Assembly: GCF_010093815.1 (NCBI RefSeq)
Contig: NW_022985554.1
Span: forward strand, 714,999-778,998
Direction of reading: 5' to 3'
DNA: 64,000 nt
Source: Pseudovirgaria hyperparasitica
Taxonomy: Eukaryota; Ascomycota; Dothideomycetes; Acrospermales; Acrospermaceae
Shown here: positions 46,801 through 56,886 of the stretch, in pieces
Layout of the letters: each line of letters opens with the position of its first letter
Numbering within the stretch: the stretch's first letter is position 1
Translations under genes and position numbers: made by a program
The notes under the pieces: model-generated
Databases searched by the model: none
Told to the model about the DNA's origin: nothing
The model's input: the letters and a program-made list of their open reading frames with translations, nothing else

Positions 46801-47108
46801 ACCCGGTCAGTGCCCCTATTGAGAGATGGTAAATTGATACTAGCCTTGATCTTCTCGTGGACTGCCTCGACTTTGTGAGTCATCTCTTTGGCATCGAGGT
46901 TTTGCTGCCACTGATAAAGGCGGAGCACTAGATCTCCTTTCGCCCTGCAGTTCAGGTCTGGGAGTTGAAGTCCTGGAAGGTGGTGGCTCACTGTCGCGCA
47001 CCCTAATCCGATCCTTTTTTCCACGTGGTTGTGGCGCAATGAGTCCTGCGAAACGCGTAGTATCTCCGGTGCTATGGCTTGCAGGAGTCGTCCTGGATTT
47101 GCTGACAT
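43887..47108 (-). CDS. Large uncharacterised fungal protein, five exons
   Basis: I assemble exons 47108-46841, 46794-45222, 45153-44967, 44904-44248 and 44171-43887; all phases fit, giving about 989 residues. Splice junctions read KIKA-NSFEQPSW, VVDR-R-TSCLKE, GTRVYK-RRAGV and NVEK-NPHSKRPW. No known domain is recognised. Visible features are a basic start, a Ser/Glu/Asp-rich disordered part (about 150-220), a long helical middle (with AYWAYHLLECRNLMLGVLA and an ALEHALDRIVSFMQ stretch), and a C-terminal 300 residues with many Trp and Cys ending in a compact segment (WRISQLHKGDRFGLESGRLK). The 5' end is unsure: an overlapping frame beginning at 47148 is also open for 102 codons but does not splice in phase with exon 2. 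Nothing suggests a membrane or secreted protein. Confidence 0.7.
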
Positions 47109-48764
47109 CAATGCTCCCTCCTATCCTATTGCGCTTGGCTTTGTCCATGATATTCAGCGGCTACGCGATGAGCGGTGGCGTTTCGATCGCTGTGAACCAA
47201 AAGCTTTGAGGTCATGCGACTTCCTGAGAAGTGATGCAGTAGGATAGTGCGCTCATCACATTTCACAATGAATCTCATCAACCGTCATACTGTAGTCAGC
47301 GATGTCTGAATTTCCTGACAAGTTTTCCGCGGTGTGTCAGAGAAGTCAGCCGCAGCCGCAGAAGTGGCCTGCAAAGCGATTGGCTAGGTAGCCCCGTGGG
47401 CAAGGCTGACAAGCTATAAATGACAATTTGGCCCCAGGGCCGCGGAATTCAAAATCATGTCTGAACCACAGCAAAACTTTCTTTGATGCGAGTGATGAAT
47501 ATTCGATATCATTTCATCTGACACGCTGCAAAATGGAAGAACAATATCTACTCCTCAAAGTTGACTCTCTTGGTGGCTGCAGCGGTTCGTAGACGAGTGC
47601 ACTTGGCGAGAGAGACCTTCAGCCAGTGACATGTCTAAATAGGAAGCATGAGGGCGACAATGAACTGAGACGGGCCTGAGCTGGTATCTCTAACAATCAG
47701 AGAAATACCGTAACTGGCCTCGAGGCTGATGAGATGCATGTTTCTTGAGAAGCATAAGATAAAGAGAAGATGGAGATCTGCTATTTTGCTGCCCACGCCT
47801 GATTGGCACTAAGCTCTGTTAGGCTAAGTATTTCTATGTATATGGTTGGAGGTTATAAAAAGCACTGTATGCGCTTATGAAGTAATGTTATACCAGTCTT
47901 GGAAGAATGGAATATGGACTCTGATACTTATCCAGCCTGCTAGTCCAAGATTCGTCAGGAGTATTCCAAGCCGTTTTGGCATGACCAAGCGAGACGACCC
48001 TGATCTTCTCATTGAAGTATATACTATAGCACAAGCTCCATCAGGCCTGTTTAGGCGGCGCGTATTCGATGCACCTTGCAGTATGTTCAGTATTCACATG
48101 TCTCACGTGCACCTGAGTCCTTTGTCTAATTGGCTCTTTCACCAACTGTACTAATTACGAACCGTGTCCGAAACTCAAGATGTCTCTGGGTCTGGCCAAA
48201 CAACCGAAGCGGCTACATTTGTTTACAAGTCGGTCCATGCGAAAAGATAAATCTGATACTCAGGACACGGCATCAGCTACTAATATTAGACCTAAGAAAG
48301 GTTCTGTGAAACCCATTGAAACAGAGGAAAGCCAATTGACCATGTTGAAGGCTCATACTCAATATCCAGCAGTGTGGGGGAAGAGGGGTACTATTCGCAG
48401 CGCGGGAGTTGAGTGGAGTCCCGAATAGCTGGATAGATGCAGGAGACACGAAACACAATCTCACCGACATCTCATTCCATGCAATGTTGCTCATTAGAAT
48501 TGATCAATGCTATAAAAGGGGACCTTTTCTCTCAACTAAATCATACTCTTCCTCTTTCCTTGATCACTTCACTGTGTTCCAATTGTGCTTGTGTTTCGCC
48601 CAGACATTGTTCCATAGCACCTACCCCGCTATATATTTGTTGTCTGCCCCTCCTTCATTTCATCCCCAACGCCTCAGACCGCTATTTAAGTTCCGGTTCC
48701 AATCTTCCTACCCTCCTCAACGACCAGCAATTCGCCCTATTTACCGACTTCACAATCTGCCAAG
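47109..48764. other. Divergent intergenic region of the orphan and HAD genes
   Basis: About 1.65 kb. Short open frames (for example 48180-48428) have no features. The part next to the HAD gene contains a TATAAAAG box and pyrimidine-rich sequence typical of an expressed fungal promoter and leader. Confidence 0.5.
48511..48518 (+). promoter_or_regulatory. Probable TATA box of the HAD hydrolase gene
   Basis: TATAAAAG lies about 250 bases before the start codon and is followed by a pyrimidine-rich stretch. The distance implies a long leader, so this is moderate evidence at best. Confidence 0.4.
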
Positions 48765-49586
48765 ATGACTGTTCGTTAGCCCAATCGTCTCACTCCACTT
48801 CACAAACACCCCAACTCTCAACTGACACAACACCCCTTCACACAGAAAATTAAGCAAATCCTCCTCGACTGCGATAACACGCTCGCCCTCTCAGAGCACC
48901 TCGCTTTCGAAGCCTGCGCAGACCTGACCAACGAGCTCCTTCAGAAATACAAAATCGATGCCACCTACACGGGCAAGGAGCTGCTGACGGAGTTCGTAGG
49001 GCAGAACTTCCGCGGCATGATGGTCGGCCTGCAGAAGAAGCACAACTTTGACATGGACCAGGCCGAGCTGGAGCGCTACGTCAACATGGAGGTCGACCGC
49101 GTCACCGCAAAGCTGCTCGAGAAGTGCGAGCCCTGCCCCGGTGCCCCCGAGATGCTCGAGTGGGCCAAGCAGAAGGGCTACCCACTGGCTGTCGTGTCCA
49201 CTTCTGCGAAGCCCCGTGTGGTGGCCAGTCTGAAGAAGTGCAACATTGACAAGTATTTCAAGGATGAGCATGTCTGGAGTGCAGCTACATCGCTCAACCC
49301 CCCGTCATCTAAGCCTGACCCCGCTGTGTATAACTTTGCCATGAAGGAGCTGGGCGTGAAGCCCGAGGAATGCATCACGGTTGAGGACAGCAAGAGTGGC
49401 GCTACGGCAGCCATGCGTGCTAACATTCCGTTCATCGGCTACGTAGGTGTCTATGGCATCGAGGACGGCAAGGAGAAGATGGAGCAGATGGCAAAGGTTC
49501 TGACGGAGCAGTGCAAGGCTGCTGTCATCATGTACGACTGGAAGGAGTTTCCTGAGTGCTTGAAGAAGATCGAGGAGAGCTCTTAG
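48765..49586 (+). CDS. HAD-superfamily phosphatase
   Basis: A two-codon first exon (48765-48770, ATG ACT) joins exon 2 (48846-49586) over a 75-nt intron, giving 248 residues starting MTKIKQILLDCDNT. The donor GTTCGT is not ideal but keeps the frame; exon 2 has no ATG near its start, which supports the split. HAD motifs: DCDNT (Asp10 nucleophile, Asp12), VVSTSA (motif II), Lys in SKPDPAVY (motif III) and ITVEDSKSG (motif IV). The helical cap between residues 20 and 90 (TNELLQKYK..., NFRGMMVGLQKKHNF) makes it a class I HAD of the phosphoglycolate/sugar phosphatase type. Codon use is strongly biased to C/G-ending codons, which suggests high expression. Confidence 0.87.
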
Positions 49587-50037
49587 ATCTGCGTACTTGC
49601 CACCACACACCTCATAGGTCCGACCTTCTGATTCTTTTCAAAAGACGTCGCAGCAGGTACTATACTCAGTCAAAAGTCTAAAAACAAGCCCAAAGATATC
49701 ATATACGCTAGAAGGAGCAATATGCATGTTATGGACCTAGAGACAAAAATTCCAGAAATCACAGTTATGACGTCTCATGCTGGAGAGAGTGAACTTTTTT
49801 CTTCTTCTCATTATTGATACACGTTTCGGCCCCAAGACCTCCCTTCATACAGGTTCGCACTGTCCCAACCCGTGATGTACAATATACATTAGGAATATGG
49901 TATCTTTCGCTAAAACAACAAACTGCCGGACACGGCAGGGGCAAAGGAACGAGAACTACACACCTCATAATGTCTTCATCTCATCATGTCGCCATTCTCC
50001 ATCTTTTCTGTTCCACATGTGTGTCTGGAGGTGGCAC
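49587..50037. other. Convergent 3' region, no gene seen
   Basis: The stretch lies between the 3' ends of the HAD and MDM34 genes. Only 3' flank sequence is evident. Confidence 0.5.
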
Positions 50038-51777
50038 TTACGCTACATACGCTGGCGGCGCCTCACTTGCACCTTCATCACTTCTCTTCCGCTCCCTGTC
50101 CCATGCGGCTTGCACCGCCTTTCCATCACCTGCTCTCCTCAGCGGCGGACGCGCACTTCCCTCATCCGGACTGCGCGAGCGTTCGCGCTCCTCGGCGACC
50201 TTGCGTGCTATCTCCTTTGCCATCTTCATCATCCACGCCTGCTCAAGGATGCCACCTGTGCTGGCTAGGTTGCTCATGCTGACCTCGGCGATGCTCGGCG
50301 AAGCGAGTAATGTCGGGCTCGACGAGGAAGGGTAGCGGTCTAAGGAAGTTGTTTGGAGGAGTGGCGTTCTGGAGGATGTGGTGGGTTTCGGGTGATGCAG
50401 GACTTGTGGAGCGAAAGGAACGGGTGCTTGAGTGTATGTTGGGGTAGAGTCTTCATGAGACGGGGTGGAGGTTTGGCGCGACGGGCCTTGGTTGTCAAAG
50501 ACGTCAAGACTGGTTGGTTTCGCGTTGAAATGTACGTTTCTGTGTACTGGGCGAAGGGTAAGTGAGAGGTCGTCGTCTTGTGAGAGAGCGGGAGCGGAAG
50601 AGGGAGTTGCGAGAGGCGTGATGGGAGTTTCGGGAGTAGTACAGTCGTCCGTTTTGTCTTTTCGAAGGTTGATTACTCGCTTCTTCCGTTTACGATTCGA
50701 ATTTCGTGATCGGCCTCCACCCAAGCCAAGGCCTGAATATATTGAGCTAGCTCCGGAAATCGACGGACGAGATGCTGTAGTTCCAGTGTCGCTACCTTCA
50801 GAGATACTTGGCGCAGATAGAGATGTGGTGCTAAGAGTAGATTGTACGCGTGATAGGGCAGATCTGGTGAGTGTTGGAGATTGCAGACCGGAGCTCTCGG
50901 CTCGTTCAGCTGCTCCTGCCCAGGCACGGAAGACGGCGCCCTGTATGGATGGCGTAAACAGTGATAAAGTCTTCTGAGACTCCGCGAGTGCTGCCAGACG
51001 GAGGATGTTCTTGTTTGAAAATGACGCATGAGTTTCAGCGCTATCTAGTGACCAACCAGCTAGGTCACCTTCATCCAGTGCATTGCCAGCGTTGTCAATA
51101 GGGTCTTGAGCAGGGTTGTATAGGGGGTCTACAGTATTTGCGCCTCTAATCGCTGGCGCATGTTGCTCCTCCATCTCTTGATAATCCGGAACAAAAAGGC
51201 GAAGTGAGAGACGATGTAGGATAGCCGGCAGATCCTCCATAAATAGCACGCGGAGCTGACCCTCGATTTCTTTTTGTAAGTAGTCTCGCACGAAGGGTAT
51301 CGAATCAAATGTAGAAGATACTTTCAAGGATTCGAGAGGGTCGTTACGAAATACGAGGGTAAGTCCTTTCTGTCGAGAGAAGACAAGGATAACGAACCCC
51401 GACAGCCGAAAGTCAGAGAGAGTTATCGAGAGTGGAATTGTGAGGCTAGACGCAGCGGCAAGCGGTTGTGGAGAGGCAAAAGAAGGTTTGGTAGACAAGT
51501 AAGTGTTCAACGGATTGGCCTGGACTCGCGTTTTAAGGGTCAGAAACGCGTCTCCAGTATATGACATCTTAAAAATTCCTCTGAATCTATCTTCAGCCAA
51601 GTCTCCGATCTCGAGTATTTCCAGCTCTGGAGGTATAGATCCCAGGTTCAACTCTGTTACTATGATGTCGTCTACAATGATGGGAGGTTTCGGCGACTTG
51701 TTCAGAGCAGCTGTAAGCATGTCCTTGGCGCGAGTAGTATCCGCGATGAGTGGGGACCAGTTGAAGTTGAACGCCAT
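50038..51777 (-). CDS. MDM34: Mdm34, ERMES complex subunit
   Basis: A single exon of 579 codons. The start [11 protein letters not shown] is the hallmark of Mdm34/Mmm2, and the SMP lipid-transfer domain fills about residues 1-200 ([50 protein letters not shown]). A long disordered Ser/Pro/Thr-rich part follows, with a basic patch ([19 protein letters not shown]) and a C-terminal conserved segment [23 protein letters not shown]. With Mmm1, Mdm10 and Mdm12 it tethers ER and mitochondria and moves phospholipids between them, acting at the outer mitochondrial membrane. There is no sign of truncation. Confidence 0.95.
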   Translation of the reverse strand: MAFNFNWSPLIADTTRAKDMLTAALNKSPKPPIIVDDIIVTELNLGSIPPELEILEIGDLAEDRFRGIFKMSYTGDAFLTLKTRVQANPLNTYLSTKPSFASPQPLAAASSLTIPLSITLSDFRLSGFVILVFSRQKGLTLVFRNDPLESLKVSSTFDSIPFVRDYLQKEIEGQLRVLFMEDLPAILHRLSLRLFVPDYQEMEEQHAPAIRGANTVDPLYNPAQDPIDNAGNALDEGDLAGWSLDSAETHASFSNKNILRLAALAESQKTLSLFTPSIQGAVFRAWAGAAERAESSGLQSPTLTRSALSRVQSTLSTTSLSAPSISEGSDTGTTASRPSISGASSIYSGLGLGGGRSRNSNRKRKKRVINLRKDKTDDCTTPETPITPLATPSSAPALSQDDDLSLTLRPVHRNVHFNAKPTSLDVFDNQGPSRQTSTPSHEDSTPTYTQAPVPFAPQVLHHPKPTTSSRTPLLQTTSLDRYPSSSSPTLLASPSIAEVSMSNLASTGGILEQAWMMKMAKEIARKVAEERERSRSPDEGSARPPLRRAGDGKAVQAAWDRERKRSDEGASEAPPAYVA

Positions 51778-52326
51778 GATGGAGTTGGTGGCGATGATTT
51801 GCGATGCTAGAGTAAAAGTGTTCTATCTCTCGCAGCAGGACTGTTTGATGCGCAAACCGGGAACAATGTCTCAGTTACGCCGGGTCGCGAGCGTCGCGTG
51901 AGAGCGTTGATAGTGCTGCGCGTGGCCCCTTGTGCGCCATCAGGCGATGTAGATTTAATGGAGGGTGCTGGCGAGACTGTCAAGTTATAGTCTGAAGGGA
52001 GGTTCGAAGGCTCGTATGATGACGACGGATGGGCAGGATAGAAGGATGACGGATCGCAGTGTGTTGAAGCAGAGTTGGAAAGATGAAAATTCTGGGTATG
52101 GAACGGGGCGCCGGCTGTCGATAGGCAGTGGAAGCCACTAAGGGACAGGGCTGTGGGTGGCGTCATACGCAGAAAAGCTCCACCAACAAGGCCAATTTTC
52201 TATCCATTCTACCTCGGACCACATGTGAAGCGTCTAAACTACAAGACGAATGGCTTCATAAAGATCAAAACTTGGATATTCGAAGTGCTAGCAGAACAGT
52301 AATAGTAGCAGCGGCACATGCTTCTA
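51778..52326. other. Intergenic, upstream of MDM34
   Basis: The stretch lies between two minus-strand genes. A 119-codon minus-strand frame (52166-51807) is Ser/Pro-rich and reads into the MDM34 5' flank; I take it as chance or leader sequence. Confidence 0.45.
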
Positions 52327-52741
52327 TTACTCGCTTGATTTTGCATCGCTAGCAAGTAACGCTTCCACTTTGGCCGTCTTGTCAGCAAAGCTTTGCTTCT
52401 TGTCGGTCCTTGTGCCAACTCTGATATCGCTTTGGATTCGCACCACGCCGTTAGAATGCAGCATCGAGTGTGCTTGTCCAATGATCTTCATCACCGCATC
52501 CCAAGAGCCCTCTACACGTGGTATTAGCACATTAACCTTACAGACAATGGAACTGTACCGTCTTACCGATCGTTGTGCCAGCTGAGTGCATCTGATAGTT
52601 AAGCCCCGACGCTTTCAATAGCCGCTGAACCTCTGCGACTTCTTTTGAGACTGAAGCAGTGGGAGTTCCGATGGGAATGAGGCAGACATCGGCTGTACAG
52701 GCTGGTGGGGTCGGGAGCGTCAGTGGATTCATGTCGGCCAT
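52327..52741 (-). CDS. UPF0045 / thiamine-binding (MTH1187-like) protein
   Basis: Exons 52741-52567 and 52511-52327 join over a 55-nt intron (GTAAGA donor, TGTAG acceptor) to give 119 residues. The splice rebuilds the conserved core MHSAGTTI-EGSWDAVMKIIGQAH. The order ADVCLIPIGTPTASVSKEVAEVQ, then the histidine block and VVRIQSDIRVGTRTD, fits the UPF0045 family (yeast Ecm15, bacterial YqgV). These are small ferredoxin-like tetramers reported to bind thiamine-type ligands; no catalytic role is certain. The final residues AKSSE end at a TAA. Confidence 0.88.
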
Positions 52742-53350
52742 TTCTTATATCGAATTGGATGTCCGGATGTGTTTCTTGGGTTTATGAAGGATTCTTAGTC
52801 TCCTTCGTCACTGTGTAATTAATTAGAGCTATTAGCTATTCTACAAATCAGGGTGACGACACGTGACCAAAAGGGTTATTCGCATCATTCTAGGTGCATT
52901 GGCTTCTATTGCTCTCAATAACGATACAAGACACCTGCTTAGTACTCGGGCAATTACTTCGTTCCATATATCGTGCTTATGCGACAGCATGAACCAGCGG
53001 ACCTCCAATATACACTCAATCGATTCATCTATAGGGAGCCCCAAGGCCGGTGGAACATTGCAAGCGAGCTTCCAGAGACGAAAGTGTCAGTCATCATAGT
53101 CCACGAAACGTCAAACAACTTTCACATTCGTGTGTTTCTCACATCGTGGTGATCGTGGGATATTGACACTGACAGCAGCTTTGGCATTCAGGCGGGCACC
53201 GCGCCTATGGATGACTGGATCCATTATTATTCCTCTCCACTTATGCCGCCCGGTCCCGTTGTCGCAAAATGAGCTGGACCTGCTTTCAACACTTCCACGC
53301 ACACGCCCACGCTCGTCACTTTGTTGAGCGTGGGAAGCAACAGCACGAGC
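52742..53350. other. Intergenic region, no gene seen
   Basis: The stretch lies between the divergent UPF0045 gene and a proposed small membrane protein gene. Open frames on both strands are short and overlapping. Confidence 0.45.
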
Positions 53351-53685
53351 ATGCCTCACCCCCAAGACGAGCGCAACTCTCTCTCACCGGTGAATACGAC
53401 ATGGTTCATCTCCAGACCAGTTGTGCCTTGGAATGACGATGAACAACAGACGCCTTTGAGGTAAATTCCGTTCAGCTAGCCACTAGCTGATCCAATCCTC
53501 ATTTCCGCTCGCCCACAAGCCTTCGCATATTACGGTCTATCGTCGAATTAGTCTTTGCATCGCTTCTTCTTGTCTTGCCTGCATGCTGTGTCAGGTTGTG
53601 CTTGCTGTGGTCTTGTATACTTGAGAAAAGGCAACTGCTTCGTACAATATACCCCTCTGATTCTACCATCCGTGTGACTTATTGA
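53351..53685 (+). CDS. Proposed small single-pass membrane protein
   Basis: Neither half reaches 60 codons, but exon 1 (53351-53460) and exon 2 (53520-53685) join in frame across a 59-nt intron with a GTAAAT donor, a GCTGAT branch-like site and a CACAAG acceptor, giving 91 residues. The N-terminal 36 residues are polar (MPHPQDERNSLSPVNTTWF). The second exon supplies a strong hydrophobic segment (LVFASLLLVLPACCVRLCLL, about residues 48-67) followed by a basic tail. I know no family. It reads toward the IPK1 gene, 215 bases away. The splice is my inference, and the acceptor lacks a good pyrimidine tract. Confidence 0.35.
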
Positions 53686-53900
53686 AGCCTGAAATGCAAG
53701 GTTGCGGTATTCTTTTCTTTTAAACTCCTCCTAAATCTATAGTGAGTGAGCATTGTGAAGCTCCACAACACTTAGGCAAAGTCAGTCTAACATTGCTTAG
53801 ACCGTCGGCCAGTACGTACTGACTGAAGAGCTATAATTCTTTCCGCACAGCCTTCCAATCTGGTCCAGTGTTCAAGTCATAGCTGTACTCTCCCACTACT

Positions 53901-55179
53901 ATGTCAGTTTCATTGATTCAGCTCGAGCCTATCAAGCTTGGTCAACAGTCATTCCGATACTTTGGTCTCAAGCTCATTGACGAAGTGAGCCATCATTTAT
54001 GAGGACAAGGAAGTGCTTCGACTAACTCGTCTCTAGGGTGCTGCAAATGTGGTTTACAAGCTGACCGAGCTATTTCCTGGAGATATTAGATCTACTTCCT
54101 CCGATACTTCGCCAAAGTTTATGGTGTCTAGCAGTATAGCCCATATCAACTTCACGCGGATGCTTCTCCGGGTCCGTAAGGCGGCCGCAGAGAATGTTGA
54201 GACTCAATGCGATATTGTTGACAAGCTCAATAATCTCATACCAAGCCATCACATTGTTCAGATGATCCCTGTACAAGCTTCGTCTGAGCTTTTAAGTGCG
54301 CTTAACTCAGACTTGCTCACCCGAGAACGTCAGAGAAGACGACCTCAGATACGTTGCGGTAGTATGATCGAAGAGACCAATCCGACCGTGGTGCTTGTTG
54401 AGGACATGAGCGCGGAGTCTACAATGTCATTCACGGTTGAGTTCAAACCGAAGTGGCTAGTGCAGTCGCCTGATGCTCCAAAGGATGCCATCCGATGCCG
54501 CACCTGCGCTCTACGAGCTATGAAACTTTTACAATCCCGAGATGGAAAACTCTTGACAAAAGTACCGCCATTCTGCCCGCTTGAGCTCGTAGAGGGAAAA
54601 CAAGATTTTGTCCGACATGCGATGTCCGGTTTACTGCTGTCCGCTAAGCTACCCTACGAAAGAGGTAGCTCGAATTATGAAGCTGTGCTAAAAGACCTGG
54701 TCCATTACTTCTCCGATGGGAACGAGGGAAACAAGCTCCTCCATTCTATCAGGAAGGCCCAGCAGCATTTTTCCCCTGGCCCATTCAGAGACCTTCCGGA
54801 ACTCAACCAAGACCGCAATACTACCTCCATCGTCACTGTGAAGAAACTCGAGGCTGCCGTCACAACTATGACGTTACGAGATGTATCTCTATTTCTACGC
54901 TATACATTCTCCCAAAGTAAGAAAGATGGTTCAGTCATAGAGGCGAAGCTGGCCGATCTTGATAAGAAGTCAATTGACAAGATAAGTTCGTGGAAGGATA
55001 CCGAGCTGAAGCTGCAAAGCGGTGGCTACTACGCCAACAAAGAACCCAACGCTGTGTTCGAGAAGATCTGTTTATTGTCTCGACCTCGTCAGCAAGGCTA
55101 TCGTGCCCAAGATATGTCAAGTGAGCTTCAAGATACAGGGTATTCTCACGTGCATAGGAGTACCCCTTCGACTTGTTGA
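53901..55179 (+). CDS. IPK1: Inositol-pentakisphosphate 2-kinase
   Basis: Exon 1 (53901-53984) and exon 2 (54037-55179) join over a 52-nt intron with a CTAAC branch, giving 408 residues. The junction creates the nucleotide-binding loop GAANVVYKL at residues 29-37. EFKPKWL (163-169) is the kinase signature EIKPKW of the family, and IRCRTCALRAMKLLQ is the conserved Cys-Cys block. MTLRDVSLFLRY is the later catalytic-site segment. The enzyme makes InsP6 from InsP5 and acts in mRNA export and phosphate signalling. The last 40 residues after GGYYANKEP do not match what I expect. Another frame (Leu/Ile-rich, reading LDLVSKAIVPKICQVSFKIQ) is open over the same bases, so the 3' end may be spliced differently. 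Confidence 0.88.
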
Positions 55180-55433
55180 AATTATACAGTAATACTGCAA
55201 CACTGTATAGATCTCTGCTCAAGTCTGCTCCACTGATCAGCCGAACATTATCTCGCATATGAGATTATGCATGTTCACGTCGACAGTGACGCATATGTTT
55301 TATCCGCAGGCCCCTTCTGATTGGACACATCGACTTATTCGACAGCCCGGAGCAAGTCAATGTCACCACAACTTTCGCCCCAACATTGGCCAAGTAATAA
55401 TCCATCAGGCAGAGAACTCAGTAATGAGCGAGG

Positions 55434-55748
55434 TCATCCGGCAGGACTAAGCAAAGTGACGAGACAATTACGACACCCGCTATAACAGCACAAAGCCACG
55501 CCTTCGGGGCAATTCACGGTGGGTGTTACCTCGAAACCGAAGTACCTTCTCCGATCTGTCCTTGTTCCAGTGTACGCGGAGGTATTACTTTTCGGACTGA
55601 GGCCAGAGCAGTCGATGTCGTCGTCAGAACCGGTCTCGGTATTCCGATGCTTACTGAAGACACAGAGCGCAGTGTAAGAGCCTGTCGAAAAGCCGACGTA
55701 GTTATGCTTTAGATTCAAGATTATGACCGCAATGCTCTTGGACACCAT
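55434..55748 (-). CDS. Possible small gene with two readings
   Basis: Unspliced, this frame gives 104 residues with a Cys-rich end (NCPEGVALCCYSGCRNC). However, two intron-like segments lie inside it (55654-55597 with GTAAGC donor, and 55529-55447 with GTAACA donor). Removing them also leaves an open frame of about 57 residues that ends in the same SPAG and stop. No family is recognised and there is no clear signal peptide. The second intron-like segment covers the Cys-rich block. It may be chance; I list it because both readings stay open. Confidence 0.2.
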   Translation of the reverse strand: MVSKSIAVIILNLKHNYVGFSTGSYTALCVFSKHRNTETGSDDDIDCSGLSPKSNTSAYTGTRTDRRRYFGFEVTPTVNCPEGVALCCYSGCRNCLVTLLSPAG

Positions 55749-56503
55749 TAAGAGGCGCTCGATGCGTGGGCATGGTCGCGAGCATTATGTTGTGACGTTT
55801 AAGAAATGCTCCAAGGCAAGGCAGATACGCACGTCTGGTAGAATGATCCTCATTGGTGATGCGCAGTGGAATGTTTTTGAGATGTCTTGTTGCTCATCTG
55901 TCTTCACTTCGAGTAAAGTCAAGCATAGTCTATCGTATAGTTTTACAAAAACCTCTCTATAGTTTCATGAATCTTCTAAGAGGCTAGTGCTATTCACTGA
56001 GGCATACGTAACAGACACTGGACCCCCAATATTATACTATCCGTGCCACACGAACGAGCCAAACCTGCCCTGCAACTAATGTAGTCGCGTGGGCCACTCC
56101 CACCACCAGAATCTATGGTTCAACATATAACCCACGAACCATCGGTCGACGCTCTGGACCACCGCCGGAACGTCAGAGCATCAAGGAGCACCGCATCAGG
56201 GATCATCGCTCCAAGTCGAGATGTATCGTCCAGTGTGCCGTTGAAACACATAAGCCTTTGTCAGGCCGGGCCTCCCGCCGGGGTGTAGCGGGGAAATGTG
56301 GACCTCCTGGAGGGAAAATCTGGGGTATGTGGTGATTAGCGCCCCACGCGTGGCTACCTACCGGGATTTGCGCAGACGACATGGGGATCTACTTGTACTA
56401 TATATGCCATCAGCGGTTCCATATAGTAGTCGAGCCTCGCTCTAGTTGTGGATCGGACGCTATCTCATTAGGAAACGCTGTCTCGTGACACTTATTGGGT
56501 CAA

Positions 56504-56739
56504 CCCACCGGAACTTGTGCTCCTGTCAACTTGTCATTCGCTGCGAATCTCTCTGCTTTTGTGCGATGCATGGGCTTTTTATGGTTACGGCCCGGTTCTG
56601 GAGAGTGGAGTGGGCTTAATATCAACAAGAGTAACGAATGGCAACCTTTGGTGAGACGTGGTGCCGCGTGTGATCATAGTTCAGATCAGGGGTATAGTGG
56701 TTTACGTTTATGATATGCATTATCCCACCGGAACATGTG
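56504..56739. repeat. Repeated 16-base word upstream of the GH54 gene
   Basis: CCCACCGGAACTTGTG at 56504 and CCCACCGGAACATGTG at 56724 differ at one base and lie 220 bases apart, 150-380 bases before the arabinofuranosidase start. They could be a regulator site or a chance pair. Confidence 0.4.
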
Positions 56740-56886
56740 GCCTTCGCGGATGTTTATTCCTACAAAGAGAGAAGTTAAGAACAATACGAACACTTTGTTT
56801 GCCTCACCAACGGTATTTTTTAAATACACCCCTTGATACTGTTGATACAACGCTTTGCTCTCATCTACGGCTTGTGTCAATCGAAT

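Larger units (their letters stand above)
55180..56886. other. Intergenic, upstream of the arabinofuranosidase gene
   Basis: About 1.7 kb. It contains a possible small minus-strand gene (55748-55434) and a 16-base word present twice (56504 and 56724). I see nothing else supported. Confidence 0.4.

Noticed and set aside
48180-48428. 82-codon plus-strand frame upstream of the HAD gene
   Set aside because: No recognisable features; it lies in the divergent promoter region.
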